Below, piece by piece: positions 35,569 through 44,734 of a DNA stretch of 64,000 nt. Location: the NCBI GenBank assembly GCA_947503625.1, contig CANNEK010000003.1, forward strand, positions 496,001-560,000, in the 5' to 3' direction. Position 1 is the first letter of the stretch. Every line of letters begins with the position of its first letter. Origin of the DNA: an uncultured Kordiimonas sp. (GTDB lineage Bacteria > Pseudomonadota > Alphaproteobacteria > Sphingomonadales > Kordiimonadaceae). The position numbers were made by a program, and so were the translations under genes. The notes below the pieces were generated by a model. The model was not told the DNA's origin. It saw only the letters and a list, made by a program, of their open reading frames with translations, and searched no databases.

Positions 35569-36798
35569 TCAGCTTACCGACTTAAACTGTGACCCGTTTG
35601 CAACACTTTGGATCAGTTTCCAGTATTTTGGTAGCAAATCTTTAACAGAAAATTTGTCTAAAATTGTTCGCCTGGCCTGAACCTTCAGCGGTTGGTAATC
35701 AGCTTTGTTGTCAAGGATGTGGTTGATTTTCGCCACCTGCGCGTCGATATCAAAAAAGTCGACCAGCAGGCCATTGCTTTCGTCTTCTATCATTTCTTTT
35801 ACCGGGTCAGTGCCGGACCCCAGAATGAGGGCGCCTGTGCTCATGGCCTCCATCAACGACCAAGAAAGGACAAACGGAGCCGTCAGATAAACATGCAGTG
35901 ATGTTATCTGCATCAGCGCCCTGAACGTGCCAAGCGGCTGAAGGCCTGGCATATGAAGGCGGTCATGGTCAAATTCGAATGTTTCGAAAGCCCACTGCTT
36001 GAATGTGCGGCCATCGTCCCGCTCTGCCCCATATGCCACCCTGTCGTTACCGAGAACAACAACATGCAGGTTCGGTCGCGATTTCTGCAGCCGGGAAACT
36101 GTTTCCATAAACTGCGGGAAACCCCGGTATTCTTCCATGCCGCGGGCAACATAGGTTATGACCTCGTCTTCTGCGGTGAAGGTCTTGTCGCCTATCTTAA
36201 CGCTGGCGTTCAAATTCGGGACAAAATAGCTGGTGTCCACACCGTCATGCAAAACGCTGACCCTGTCCTGGAAAATACCGGGCAACTTGCTGTGCTGGAA
36301 TTGTGTTGGACACTGCCCCCAGTCCATTGCGGCAAGATCATGCAGGATTGGCGTGTTCTTCATTCGCAACCTGATCTCATCGTTCGGACCGTATGGCTCG
36401 GTGCGCAGAAATTCGCCGTCTGAATTCAGCGTATGATAATACCATTCGAAATATGTCAGGAGTTTGCTGTCAGGGAACAGGTCTTTGAGGAACATGTTTG
36501 AGCCCCAACCCGAATGAGACATGATCAGATCCGGTCTAAACCCGCTATCCCTTGATTTCATCAATGCCTGATACGCTGCCTGGCCATTAAGGACTGCGCG
36601 CTCGGTGGAAACCAGAGACGGGTGAATGTTTTTTGTTGGCTGCCGGTGCGGCTTATAATTTATCCGCTGAAGATCGAACTGCTGATTGTTGCTCTCCAGA
36701 GTCGCCGCGTACATCTGTACTTTTTTCTTCGAGGACAGGAACTTCACAATCCGCCGATACTGACCGGGGAAATTATTGTGCATGAACAGTATTTGCAT
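35569..36798 (-). CDS. GT4-type glycosyltransferase
   Basis: 409 aa. Starts MQILFMHNNFPGQYRR, the pattern of the GT4 group that takes its acceptor in the N-lobe. TYFEWYYHTLNSDGEFL and SVLHDGVDTSYF (HDGVD) are family signatures, then TYVARGMEEYRGFPQFMET and VVLGNDRVAYG in the donor lobe; the catalytic-site region is SWSLMEAMSTGALILGSGT (EAM-G). It probably adds a hexose to a membrane-bound glycan. It is on the minus strand upstream of the RTX gene, with a 238-bp gap holding the RTX promoter, and divergent from galE (242-bp gap). Confidence 0.85.
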   Translation of the reverse strand: MQILFMHNNFPGQYRRIVKFLSSKKKVQMYAATLESNNQQFDLQRINYKPHRQPTKNIHPSLVSTERAVLNGQAAYQALMKSRDSGFRPDLIMSHSGWGSNMFLKDLFPDSKLLTYFEWYYHTLNSDGEFLRTEPYGPNDEIRLRMKNTPILHDLAAMDWGQCPTQFQHSKLPGIFQDRVSVLHDGVDTSYFVPNLNASVKIGDKTFTAEDEVITYVARGMEEYRGFPQFMETVSRLQKSRPNLHVVVLGNDRVAYGAERDDGRTFKQWAFETFEFDHDRLHMPGLQPLGTFRALMQITSLHVYLTAPFVLSWSLMEAMSTGALILGSGTDPVKEMIEDESNGLLVDFFDIDAQVAKINHILDNKADYQPLKVQARRTILDKFSVKDLLPKYWKLIQSVANGSQFKSVS

Positions 36799-37040
36799 AT
36801 CGGCACTCGCATTGGATCAAGCAACGCAACCATCGCGTTTCTTAAAGGGTGTTAGCAGCACCTAGACAAAAATACACCGGTTTGCAACGATGTTGATCTT
36901 CGCGCAGCCAGCCACGCCTGCATGCGGCAAAACTGTTGACAGCCAGCGGCCATTGGCTAGGGTCGCTTGCGGCTGGGGAACGGGCAGGATGGCGGATCCC
37001 GAAACCAGGTGTTTCTGGTGAAAATCGAACGGATGCAAGT

Positions 37041-38030
37041 ATGGGAAATATTCTGGTGGCAGGCGGGGCCGGGTTCATTGGCTCACAAACACTTTTGTCG
37101 CTCGCGAAGGATGGCCACAGGCTGACAACGCTGGATAATCTCGGCAATGGTTTTGCCGACAATGTCCTTGCCGGTGAATTTGTTGAAGGTGACCTGCATG
37201 ACTCAGCCCTGCTTGACCAGATTCTGGCAGAGCGGGAAATAGATGCCGTCATCCATTTTGCTGCATTCATTGAGGCGGGCGTCAGTGTCAAAAGCCCGAT
37301 GGACTTTTATCGTAACAATGTTGCTGGCAGCCTGAACCTTGTCCAGGCGATGGTGCGCAACAATGTTCGCAAAATGGTTTTTTCCTCAACCGCCGCTGTG
37401 TACGGCCAGCAGGACCAGTTTGACCTGCTGCACGAAAACCTGCCCAAGCAGCCAATTAACCCATACGGGCACACCAAATGGATGGTTGAGTGCATGCTGC
37501 GTGATGTGGCAGCAATCGATGAACTTGAAACCATCTGCCTGCGATATTTCAATGCCGCCGGCAGCGATCCGGAAGCGCGCCTCGGCGAAAGGCATAACCC
37601 GGAAACACACCTCATTCCGCTGGTGCTGGATGCTGCCAGAGGCGCGCGCGATAACATCAGCATCTTTGGCACCGACTATGCGACAGCCGACGGCACCTGT
37701 GTCCGGGATTATATTCATGTCTCGGATTTGGCAGACGCGCACGGCAAGGCTCTCGGCTTGTTACTGAACCGAAACGAAAGCAAAACCGGCTTCTATGACG
37801 CAATGAACCTTGGCACCAGCCGGGGGCATTCGGTTCGCGAAGTTATTGAAACTGCCAAACAGGTTACCGGGATCGATTTCAAGGTTATTGAACAAAGCCG
37901 CAGGGCCGGTGATCCTGCCAGACTGGTTGCTGACGCACGGCGTGCAAAAGAGGTTTTAGACTGGCAACCCCGGCGATCTGACCTGAAAACCATGATTGCG
38001 GACGCCTGGCAGTTTCGTCAAAACCTTTAG
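37041..38030 (+). CDS. galE: UDP-glucose 4-epimerase
   Basis: 329 aa from the ATG at 37041 ([15 protein letters not shown]); an upstream ATG at 36936 would add 35 unlikely residues. Interconverts UDP-glucose and UDP-galactose. Motifs: [15 protein letters not shown] (NAD), VIHFAAFIEAGVS, VFSSTAAVYG (S-S-T-A-A), NPYGHTKWMVE (catalytic YxxxK with T), LRYFNAAGSD and GTCVRDYIHVSDLADAH. With galU it provides UDP-Gal to the glycosyltransferases. First gene of a plus-strand run to 42585. Confidence 0.95.
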   Translation: MGNILVAGGAGFIGSQTLLSLAKDGHRLTTLDNLGNGFADNVLAGEFVEGDLHDSALLDQILAEREIDAVIHFAAFIEAGVSVKSPMDFYRNNVAGSLNLVQAMVRNNVRKMVFSSTAAVYGQQDQFDLLHENLPKQPINPYGHTKWMVECMLRDVAAIDELETICLRYFNAAGSDPEARLGERHNPETHLIPLVLDAARGARDNISIFGTDYATADGTCVRDYIHVSDLADAHGKALGLLLNRNESKTGFYDAMNLGTSRGHSVREVIETAKQVTGIDFKVIEQSRRAGDPARLVADARRAKEVLDWQPRRSDLKTMIADAWQFRQNL

Positions 38031-38070
38031 ATCAGCTCCAATAGACTACAAACCGGAACAGGGAAAAGGC

Positions 38071-38886
38071 ATGGCCCCCAAAAAAATATTTGTTGGCGGA
38101 TACACCAAAAGCGGCACCACTTTTGTCGGGCGTGCTCTGGGATTGTTTAACAATACCTACGCCAAGGGAGAGATGGACTACTTCCGGCTTTTCAATAAAG
38201 GCATGTCCGATCTTGTTGTCGCCTACAACAACAATCTGGAAGTTGTGAACAGAGAAGTCTACGACGGCAAAGGCAACCTTGAGCCTGTCACTATCCGGAC
38301 GATGCGCTCGTTATATGACAAGCTTTTTCTGCATCTGTTTTTCAATGGCGAAACCGTTCCCGCGGACTGCGAGTTCATTGTCGAGAAATCACCACGCAAC
38401 ATCTTTCATCTGAGCCAGATACAACAGATTTTCCCGGACTCTGTGAATATATGCGTTTACCGCGAACCCGTTGCGGTTTTCCGGTCCCTGACACGTCACA
38501 TGGCAGATCACCGTAACGCAAGCTTTCATGACCCGGCTTCCAAACAGCGACAGGCCTTGTTGGCAAACATGCCAAAACGCTGGAACCGGTACATAGATAT
38601 TATTGAGAAACAAAGGAAGGCTCTCAAGGTTGTTCAGTATCAGCGAGCCGCTGACGACAATGCGGCATTTCTGGACTATATCGAGCAGGATATTATTGGA
38701 AAGCCACTTGGGTTAAGGGCACCTGTCGAGACACTCAGTAAAGACTATTATCTGAAGTCACTGCCAGAGGAAGTCCGTGCCAAAAGCCTGGTGCAAACCG
38801 GCCCGCCCAAAATTGTGCTATCAGAAAACGAGATACAATCGATCAACGAAACCTGTAGATTGCCCGGCATCGAATTTGATTTTTGA
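38071..38886 (+). CDS. Sulfotransferase (second of three in the island)
   Basis: 271 aa from the ATG at 38071, with AGGGA and AAGG before it. The 5'-phosphosulfate loop is FVGGYTKSGTTFVGRAL (K-S-G-T-T) at residues about 7-23, and the 3'-phosphate site is CVYREPVAVFRSLTRHM (R and S), giving a clear PAPS-binding pattern. EKSPRNIFHL is the segment that usually follows the phosphosulfate loop. It would sulfate the polysaccharide made by the neighbouring GTs. It follows galE by 40 bp and is followed directly by a GT. Confidence 0.88.
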   Translation: MAPKKIFVGGYTKSGTTFVGRALGLFNNTYAKGEMDYFRLFNKGMSDLVVAYNNNLEVVNREVYDGKGNLEPVTIRTMRSLYDKLFLHLFFNGETVPADCEFIVEKSPRNIFHLSQIQQIFPDSVNICVYREPVAVFRSLTRHMADHRNASFHDPASKQRQALLANMPKRWNRYIDIIEKQRKALKVVQYQRAADDNAAFLDYIEQDIIGKPLGLRAPVETLSKDYYLKSLPEEVRAKSLVQTGPPKIVLSENEIQSINETCRLPGIEFDF

Positions 38887-38909
38887 CTGAAGGAAGCCCG
38901 CGCCCTGCC

Positions 38910-40067
38910 ATGCATATTCTTGTCACCAGTCCGATACCCTCGCACCCGCACAACCACGGCAACCGCGCCCGGGTAACGGCTCTTTGCAGAGAGCTACAAA
39001 GACAAGGCGCTGAAATACACTATGTTTACGGAGGTCTTGAAGACCTGAAAGAGAAAGATGAACTGGCCATGCGGGAAGCATGGGACCATGTTTATATTCT
39101 TCCGCGGCAAGGCCTGCAGGCGCGAAAACAATCGCACAAAAAGCACCACCTGATCGATGACTGGTATGTTGATGCAGTAACCGGCATCACGCAGCGCATC
39201 CTCGACATCTGGCGGATCGACTATTGCATTGCAAACTATGTCTGGTTTTCCAGATGGCTGACTGATGTACCGGCGGACATTCCAAAATATATAGACACGC
39301 ATGATGTGTTTGCTGACAGGCACAAGCGCCTTGTCGCGGACGGGCTTGAAGCAACCTGGTATTCAACAACGTCCGCCGAGGAAGCGCGCGGTATGGCGCG
39401 TGCCGACACCGTGATTGCTATTCAGGAACAGGAGGCGCGGACCCTTAAGTCCCGGAAGCACCCTTCCATCGTCACACTGGGTCATTTTATCGAAACAGAT
39501 TTTCTGGCCCCAGCTGCCGTCGCGCCGGGAGCAAAAGTAAAAGCTGGCTATTTGGCGAGTGACAACCCGATTAACCAGCAAAGCCTGCTGGACATGAATG
39601 CTGCGATTGCCGCACGGCCTGCATTGTTGGAACGCTACGACTTCCTTCTGGCCGGGGGTATCTGCAACAGCATGCCGGCTTCAGATACACCGTTCACAAA
39701 ACTGGGCTTTGTGGATGATGTTCGCGGGTTTTATGAAGACGTTGACCTTGTCGTGAACCCCAATGTCGGCGGCACAGGCCTGAAGATCAAATCTGTCGAG
39801 GCACTGGCATATGGAAAAGCTCTTGTTGCCACGAGCGATGCGATGGTGGGCCTTGAAAGTGATCAACTGGCCCATCAGCTATCAAACGCAGATGATATCT
39901 GCAGTTTTCTCGCCAGTCTGGAAACGTCGACAGGTATTGCCGATCTGGAGCGCAGCTCGCAAACAGTCGCTCAAAACTATGTTGCGGCGCAAAAACAGTC
40001 GCTGGAGCTTCTGTTTCCAAAACTCTACGCGTCCGCGCCAGACGATGAACAGGCAAAAACGACATGA
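38910..40067 (+). CDS. GT4-type glycosyltransferase
   Basis: 385 aa from the ATG at 38910 (MHILVTSPIPSHPHNHGNRAR, the usual N-terminus); a TTG at 38883 would overlap the preceding stop by 4 bp and is possible. N-lobe: NHGNRARVTALCRELQR, YIDTHDVFADRHKRL and the SFWF-like NYVWFSRWL. C-lobe: LGFVDDVRGFYEDVDLVVNPN, GTGLKIKSVEALAYGKALVAT (E-A-G-K), which holds the donor site. Family has many O-antigen and capsule enzymes. Start of the next gene overlaps its stop by 4 bp, so they are coupled. Confidence 0.85.
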   Translation: MHILVTSPIPSHPHNHGNRARVTALCRELQRQGAEIHYVYGGLEDLKEKDELAMREAWDHVYILPRQGLQARKQSHKKHHLIDDWYVDAVTGITQRILDIWRIDYCIANYVWFSRWLTDVPADIPKYIDTHDVFADRHKRLVADGLEATWYSTTSAEEARGMARADTVIAIQEQEARTLKSRKHPSIVTLGHFIETDFLAPAAVAPGAKVKAGYLASDNPINQQSLLDMNAAIAARPALLERYDFLLAGGICNSMPASDTPFTKLGFVDDVRGFYEDVDLVVNPNVGGTGLKIKSVEALAYGKALVATSDAMVGLESDQLAHQLSNADDICSFLASLETSTGIADLERSSQTVAQNYVAAQKQSLELLFPKLYASAPDDEQAKTT

Positions 40068-41944
40068 CCGAAGTCACAAATTTGCTGCTTGTTGGCTCCT
40101 TGCCGCCACAGCCGTCTCATGCCGCGTTGCTAACACAGTTGATTGCCGAACTGGTGAGCAGCAATGGCACAAATGTGACCTGTCTGATTGACGATCTGGC
40201 ACCACCGCCCGCCAAGGGTCCGGCATACGACGTCATCAGGCCGTTCACGCCAGACTTTCGGGCCGGCAAATACGATAACTGGCCAAGGCTCTATGTCATT
40301 GGTGGTGACGGCGGCAGCCTCATGACCCTGAAGATGCTGCATGCGTCACCGGGACCTGCGATTCTGGCCGAGTATTCGTTGTTCCCGCTGGTTTCGCCCT
40401 GGTTGCAGCAAACCGCCGATCATGACCAAACACTTTATAACTGGTTGACCTCGGCCTTTGACCAGGAGGGTGCAACGCTGGCGCGCGGCATTGTCCGGCA
40501 TCGCCGCAATTCCACAGCGATTGGCGGCGAGGTTTCAGGCGTTGATTTACTGCTCGCTCCGGCGACCAATGTTATCACCGTTGGAGATCATCTCGCCTCA
40601 AGCGGCGAGCAAAGCTCCGCCACTATAATAGATCCGCTTGGTCCGGCCTCACGCACGCCTCTCGATAAGAGTGAAGCCGAAAGCTTCGAGCCACGCAAAA
40701 AGCTGAAAGCACTGGTGATTGGATCAAGCGAGCAGCAAAAAGAGGATTTGTCGCAAAAAACAAGCTCAAGCGCTTTTGGTGCAAACCTCTCGGTGACTTG
40801 TGCAAACCGTTTTTCGCGCAACCTTCACAGCTTGATTACAGACGCAGACGCAGTGGCAATTCTGGACGGACAGCAAACCCCGTTCTGCCCGCATGCGCAC
40901 CGCGCCATGACCTCAGGCAAAGCTGTCATCTGTGCAGGGCAAAAATGGTCAAACGCCTATCCCGCTGGCTCCTTTTTACCCATAAACCACCCGGACGCCG
41001 TGGACCAACTGGCCATGACGCTGGGCGCGCTTGCGTCAACAGATGGTTTGTTCGATGCCCTTTTGGAAAATGCGGCTGCTCCGTTGCCCCCCGGACGCGG
41101 CCAGCAATTTAACTGGTACGAGACATTGCTGGACGCATCTGCAACCGCGACGCCAATCAGCCATCCCGAGACCCCAAAACTGCATAACCTGATCGAAAAG
41201 CATAAAGGCACACACCAACCCGAACCGATGCCAGATGCGGGCAACGTTCTTGCCTTGGTTGGAGCGGTACCAGCAAAACCGATATTGGAAAAACAGTTCT
41301 CGGATTTACGGTATCAGTCCTGTCCTCGCTTCATGACACCCGAGCTCGCAGCAACCCTGTCTGCGCTGATGGACCGACCTCAGTCGCGGCTACTTGATGA
41401 CATGGGTTTTGAAGCGTCGCTTGTCGCCGCCACGCGGTCACTGCCGAATACATATCCTGACAAAAAAATCCGATCGTGGCGGGGTATCCAGCGTGGACTG
41501 CGCCGCGCCGAAACAGGCGTTACATTTGGTTGCTCGGTCGAAGGTCTAAGCCCGGCCCCGTCAGCCACCGGACTGCCGTCAATCGGCTGGGAGTTCCGCA
41601 CCATCTTCCCCATTGACAAGCCAACACCTATCAACAGTGGATACGATGCCAGAGCAGGCGTCTACTGGGTTTTTGATAGTGCGTGCAATGCGCTCTGTTT
41701 GCTGCTGTTTACAGGTGGTGCTGGCAACCTTGCACTTACACCATCCGGAACGACACCATTGGTGGTATCCGATCGATCCATGACCACAGTAATAAGTGAC
41801 CGGAAACCTGTAACTCTCTCAATCGCAGACCATGGTATCGCTTATTTTAAGCTAGCAGCGGCACCCGACGAAACCGGGAATTCGGTCGAGTTGATGAAAA
41901 CACTTGCCGAACAAGGCCTGTATCTGGAATGGTCAGCGCTGTGA
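40064..41944 (+). CDS. GT-B-like protein of unknown function
   Basis: 626 aa, not clearly recognised. Residues about 1-330 look like a GT-B protein with a weak catalytic region: NLLLVGSLPPQPSHAALL, YVIGGDGGSLMTLKML, TDADAVAILDGQQTPFCPHAHRAMTSGKAVICAG, which parallels the donor lobe of GT4 enzymes. Residues about 410-626 are beta-rich (GYDARAGVYWVFDSACNALCLLLF, TTPLVVSDRSMTTVIS) and may be a carbohydrate-binding domain. It overlaps the preceding GT gene by 4 bp and the next gene by 4-16 bp. Cytoplasmic, with no signal peptide. Possibly a glycan-modifying accessory protein. Confidence 0.6.
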   Translation: MTEVTNLLLVGSLPPQPSHAALLTQLIAELVSSNGTNVTCLIDDLAPPPAKGPAYDVIRPFTPDFRAGKYDNWPRLYVIGGDGGSLMTLKMLHASPGPAILAEYSLFPLVSPWLQQTADHDQTLYNWLTSAFDQEGATLARGIVRHRRNSTAIGGEVSGVDLLLAPATNVITVGDHLASSGEQSSATIIDPLGPASRTPLDKSEAESFEPRKKLKALVIGSSEQQKEDLSQKTSSSAFGANLSVTCANRFSRNLHSLITDADAVAILDGQQTPFCPHAHRAMTSGKAVICAGQKWSNAYPAGSFLPINHPDAVDQLAMTLGALASTDGLFDALLENAAAPLPPGRGQQFNWYETLLDASATATPISHPETPKLHNLIEKHKGTHQPEPMPDAGNVLALVGAVPAKPILEKQFSDLRYQSCPRFMTPELAATLSALMDRPQSRLLDDMGFEASLVAATRSLPNTYPDKKIRSWRGIQRGLRRAETGVTFGCSVEGLSPAPSATGLPSIGWEFRTIFPIDKPTPINSGYDARAGVYWVFDSACNALCLLLFTGGAGNLALTPSGTTPLVVSDRSMTTVISDRKPVTLSIADHGIAYFKLAAAPDETGNSVELMKTLAEQGLYLEWSAL

Positions 41945-42585
41945 CAAAACATGATCAAACATCTGAAAAAGGTACGCCGCCCGAAAACTCCGCACGTGAG
42001 TTGAGTGTGCCAGAAAAACGCTTTCCCAGAAGCGCTGTTAGTTACATTGATGCGCTACTTGGAATCCAACGGCAACGGTTCGAAAAGGAACTGACCTTTC
42101 AACTGCCTGACTGCGGTCATAAAGAAACCCATTTTCAGGTTCTTAAGAATCGCGTCACTGTCCCAAATGCGCTGGACATCCTGGCAGAAAGCGACGGATT
42201 TACCGGCACAGGCTGGAGTGACCTGGGCCGCCGCCGCAAGGGCGATGCTTTCCGCTGGATGGGGCGGATGGCCTGCTTGCTGTTGCCGGTTGATTTGGAA
42301 GCGGGTGCAGACATCCGGATTGAAGGGTGCGGATTCAGCCGCCGAAAATACATTCACGACCTGACGGTTTGGCTGGACGACATGCCCCTGACCGGCAAGA
42401 TAGCCCGCCGCGGCCTGAACCGCTGGACGTTCACAGGTATTATTCCGGCTCAAACATGGAGACCCTATTCAATTCTGCGGCTTCAAACGTCTGGCCAGTC
42501 GCGGCTGGCCGTTGGTGTCGATACATATGTAAGTCTGGCTGTTTCGCGGATCGCCATTAAACCCAACACGCCGCCAGGCAGCTAA
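41929..42585 (+). CDS. Unknown protein with FRWMG motif, carbohydrate-binding-like
   Basis: 218 aa from the ATG at 41929; a GTG at 41941 would overlap the preceding stop by 4 bp and is equally possible. I do not recognise it with certainty. The sequence ALDILAESDGFTGTGWSDLGRRRKGDAFRWMGR recalls small beta-sandwich proteins of glycan clusters that bind sugars; a C-terminal TYVSLAVSRIAIKP strand pair ends it. No signal peptide or membrane segment. Its stop codon overlaps that of the Stf0-like gene on the other strand by 3 bp, with no intervening terminator. Confidence 0.55.
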   Translation: MVSAVTKHDQTSEKGTPPENSARELSVPEKRFPRSAVSYIDALLGIQRQRFEKELTFQLPDCGHKETHFQVLKNRVTVPNALDILAESDGFTGTGWSDLGRRRKGDAFRWMGRMACLLLPVDLEAGADIRIEGCGFSRRKYIHDLTVWLDDMPLTGKIARRGLNRWTFTGIIPAQTWRPYSILRLQTSGQSRLAVGVDTYVSLAVSRIAIKPNTPPGS

Positions 42586-43712
42586 TGTTTCACCACCAAA
42601 CCTGCCCTTAAGGCGAGCGAGCCATGCTCGTTTTTCTCCAACCCCAGATACTGCATCATAGCGGACTTGAACTCTTGCTGGAAAGCCGCCAACCATTCTG
42701 CGCGCAATTGATATGGCTTGGAGTCAAAAACACGCACTTTTTTCAAACCCGGCGCTTCAAAAAAATTGACCAGCATTTTCACGATTTCGACCGGGTTATC
42801 AGTGGCCTCTTCGAAGGTCAGCATGCGCACCGTCGGCAAGGCGCCCAGCAGCATCTCAAACCGGGTTTCGATAGCAATAAACTGCAAAACCTTGTGCTGT
42901 ATGTCCGAAATCGAAGGGGCTTCAGCCGGTAACTCAACCGTTGTCAGGCAATGCCGCCCAGCAGACGCCGCAGACGGCATGGCGGCAATCGCCTGCTCTG
43001 CTTTGTTACGCCTTTGCATATAAACAACTCTGGCGTCGGCGCGCATGACCAAAAACCGCAGTTTTCTTGGTGACAACGCACCTTCTATCCGCCACCGTTC
43101 GAAAAGATCAAGGTCAAGCCTCAGGCCCAAACGCCCTTTACTCGCCGATAGATCAATATCACCAATTTTTGCCAACGCATAACGCGCCGGCTCGAAGTCC
43201 GATGCGCAGGCAGACCATACTGCAGCAAGCTCATCAAAAACATCCACAACAGTCGCAAGATTATTCACTGTCATGAGGCGCGATAAATAATCCAGACCAC
43301 AGCAAGGCAAGCCAACAAGCAGGCTGACTTCGCGCCCGGCAAACGACGTACGCAAATCAGCAGTGCTGGCGCTGTTCCCATACGTAACCGAGATAACTGT
43401 CTTGTCCGGAAACTGGCCTTGAAGTTGAAGGACGCGGCGTCGCTCACCCCGGCTCAACAGAACAAAAACCCTCGCTCTTGTCGCCATCTCATCGTCAGAG
43501 AAATGACCGTCGAGAAGCACTTCCGTGCCGCCGGTTATTTCTGCGGCTTCAAGAACCGACAAAACGTTTGCATCTGTGACCAGCGCATCAGTTGTCGTCA
43601 TACCAAGCGGCGTTATCGGCCAACCGGTTTCAGCCACTTGCTTCCTAAGCGCGTCCCAGGCACCTTCCGAACTGCCCGCTTCACTATCGCTGATATGGTC
43701 CGTTGCCGCCAT
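42582..43712 (-). CDS. Stf0-like sulfotransferase with altered PAPS loop (third in the island)
   Basis: 376 aa. Its C-terminal half has the features of the Stf0 group: VVYMQRRNKAEQAIAA (the 'L-RR-K--QA-S' segment that binds the 3'-phosphate) near residue 230, and LTFEEATDNPVEIVKMLVNFF near residue 310. The 5'-phosphosulfate loop region, LVGLPCCGLDYLSRLM near residue 130, keeps the loop-plus-helix shape but lacks the usual SGST residues. So it may be inactive, use another donor or be a divergent enzyme. Located 5 bp after the GT2 gene on the minus strand, which indicates coupled transcription. Confidence 0.55.
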   Translation of the reverse strand: MAATDHISDSEAGSSEGAWDALRKQVAETGWPITPLGMTTTDALVTDANVLSVLEAAEITGGTEVLLDGHFSDDEMATRARVFVLLSRGERRRVLQLQGQFPDKTVISVTYGNSASTADLRTSFAGREVSLLVGLPCCGLDYLSRLMTVNNLATVVDVFDELAAVWSACASDFEPARYALAKIGDIDLSASKGRLGLRLDLDLFERWRIEGALSPRKLRFLVMRADARVVYMQRRNKAEQAIAAMPSAASAGRHCLTTVELPAEAPSISDIQHKVLQFIAIETRFEMLLGALPTVRMLTFEEATDNPVEIVKMLVNFFEAPGLKKVRVFDSKPYQLRAEWLAAFQQEFKSAMMQYLGLEKNEHGSLALRAGLVVKH

Positions 43713-43716
43713 GCTG

Positions 43717-44700
43717 TTACAAAATCTCTTTCACCTGTGTCAGGTCTTTGTCATCGCAGTTCCTGGTCATGGATGGTGCTGCATGAAACAGCCTTTCGAC
43801 AAGTGGAAAGCCTATTTTCAACGTATGTTCATTGCCCGGAAAAGCATTGTGCCAGCTGTGGAAAGCCTTGTGATACTCGGCACGGTCGCCCGATAGTTCC
43901 CGGCGAAACTGTTTGCCGTTCGACTGCCAGCTGAACCCGGACCCTTCACCGCGTGTGAGCGAATCGTCGCGCAGCAATCCGGTATAAAGATGATGACGTA
44001 AATGACGCACATTACGCTTGCCAAAAACATGTTCAAGGCGAGTGATAAACTCCGTATCGGCGGATATGCGAACACTGTCGTAGTAGCCAGTGTTCTCCAG
44101 AACTTTGGCGCGGCGGAACATCAAACTGATTGCGGCCATGCGTTCTGATTTTCCGTCAATCTCAAGTTCTTCACCGTCAGCGTTGACCCGGCGCCAGCGC
44201 ACCGAACAGGCAGCGGCACCTGGCCGGTCCATCATGGCCCCCAACTGGATTTTCAGGCGATCAGGAGCCGATGTATCATCGCTATCATGGGTCGCAATAA
44301 ACTCACCGGTCGCGTGCTGAATGCCCCAGTTTTTTGACCAGTATGTGCCGTGGTTGTTCGGCGAACTGAAAATTCGCAATCGGGCATCTTCGGACCTGAT
44401 GTCCTGCAACCGCGCAACCGTATCGTCGCTGGATGCGTCGTCAATTACCAGCAATTCCAGATTCTCGTGGGTTTGCGCCAGCACAGATCTAACGGCTGCT
44501 TCTACAAGATGGCTGGTATTGTAGGCTGTCATCACCACTGAAATTTTTGTGTCTCTATGCCGCGCCCCCAGCTGTTTGAAACGTCGGGTCTGCCTGACAA
44601 ACATTCGCTCCCCAATCCCGCGCAATGGCGGTTTGTCGGAGTCGAGAAAGAACGCCAGCGGGTCGCGGTACAGCTTCCTGGTTTTACGATACATATTCAT
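43717..44700 (-). CDS. GT2 glycosyltransferase
   Basis: 327 aa. A short basic N-terminus, then a GT2 domain with ISVVMTAYNTSHLVEAAV, LELLVIDDASSDDTVARLQ, FSSPNNHGTYWSKNWGIQHATGEFIATHDSDDTSAPDRL (DSDD metal site) and GAAACSVRWRRVN. The tail is longer than a minimal domain. It probably adds a sugar to the capsule repeat. Upstream, the kpsD gene ends 34 bp away on the same strand. Confidence 0.85.
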   Translation of the reverse strand: MNMYRKTRKLYRDPLAFFLDSDKPPLRGIGERMFVRQTRRFKQLGARHRDTKISVVMTAYNTSHLVEAAVRSVLAQTHENLELLVIDDASSDDTVARLQDIRSEDARLRIFSSPNNHGTYWSKNWGIQHATGEFIATHDSDDTSAPDRLKIQLGAMMDRPGAAACSVRWRRVNADGEELEIDGKSERMAAISLMFRRAKVLENTGYYDSVRISADTEFITRLEHVFGKRNVRHLRHHLYTGLLRDDSLTRGEGSGFSWQSNGKQFRRELSGDRAEYHKAFHSWHNAFPGNEHTLKIGFPLVERLFHAAPSMTRNCDDKDLTQVKEIL

Positions 44701-44734
44701 GCCCTGATCCGAGCCAGGCCTTCCTATACGTGCT

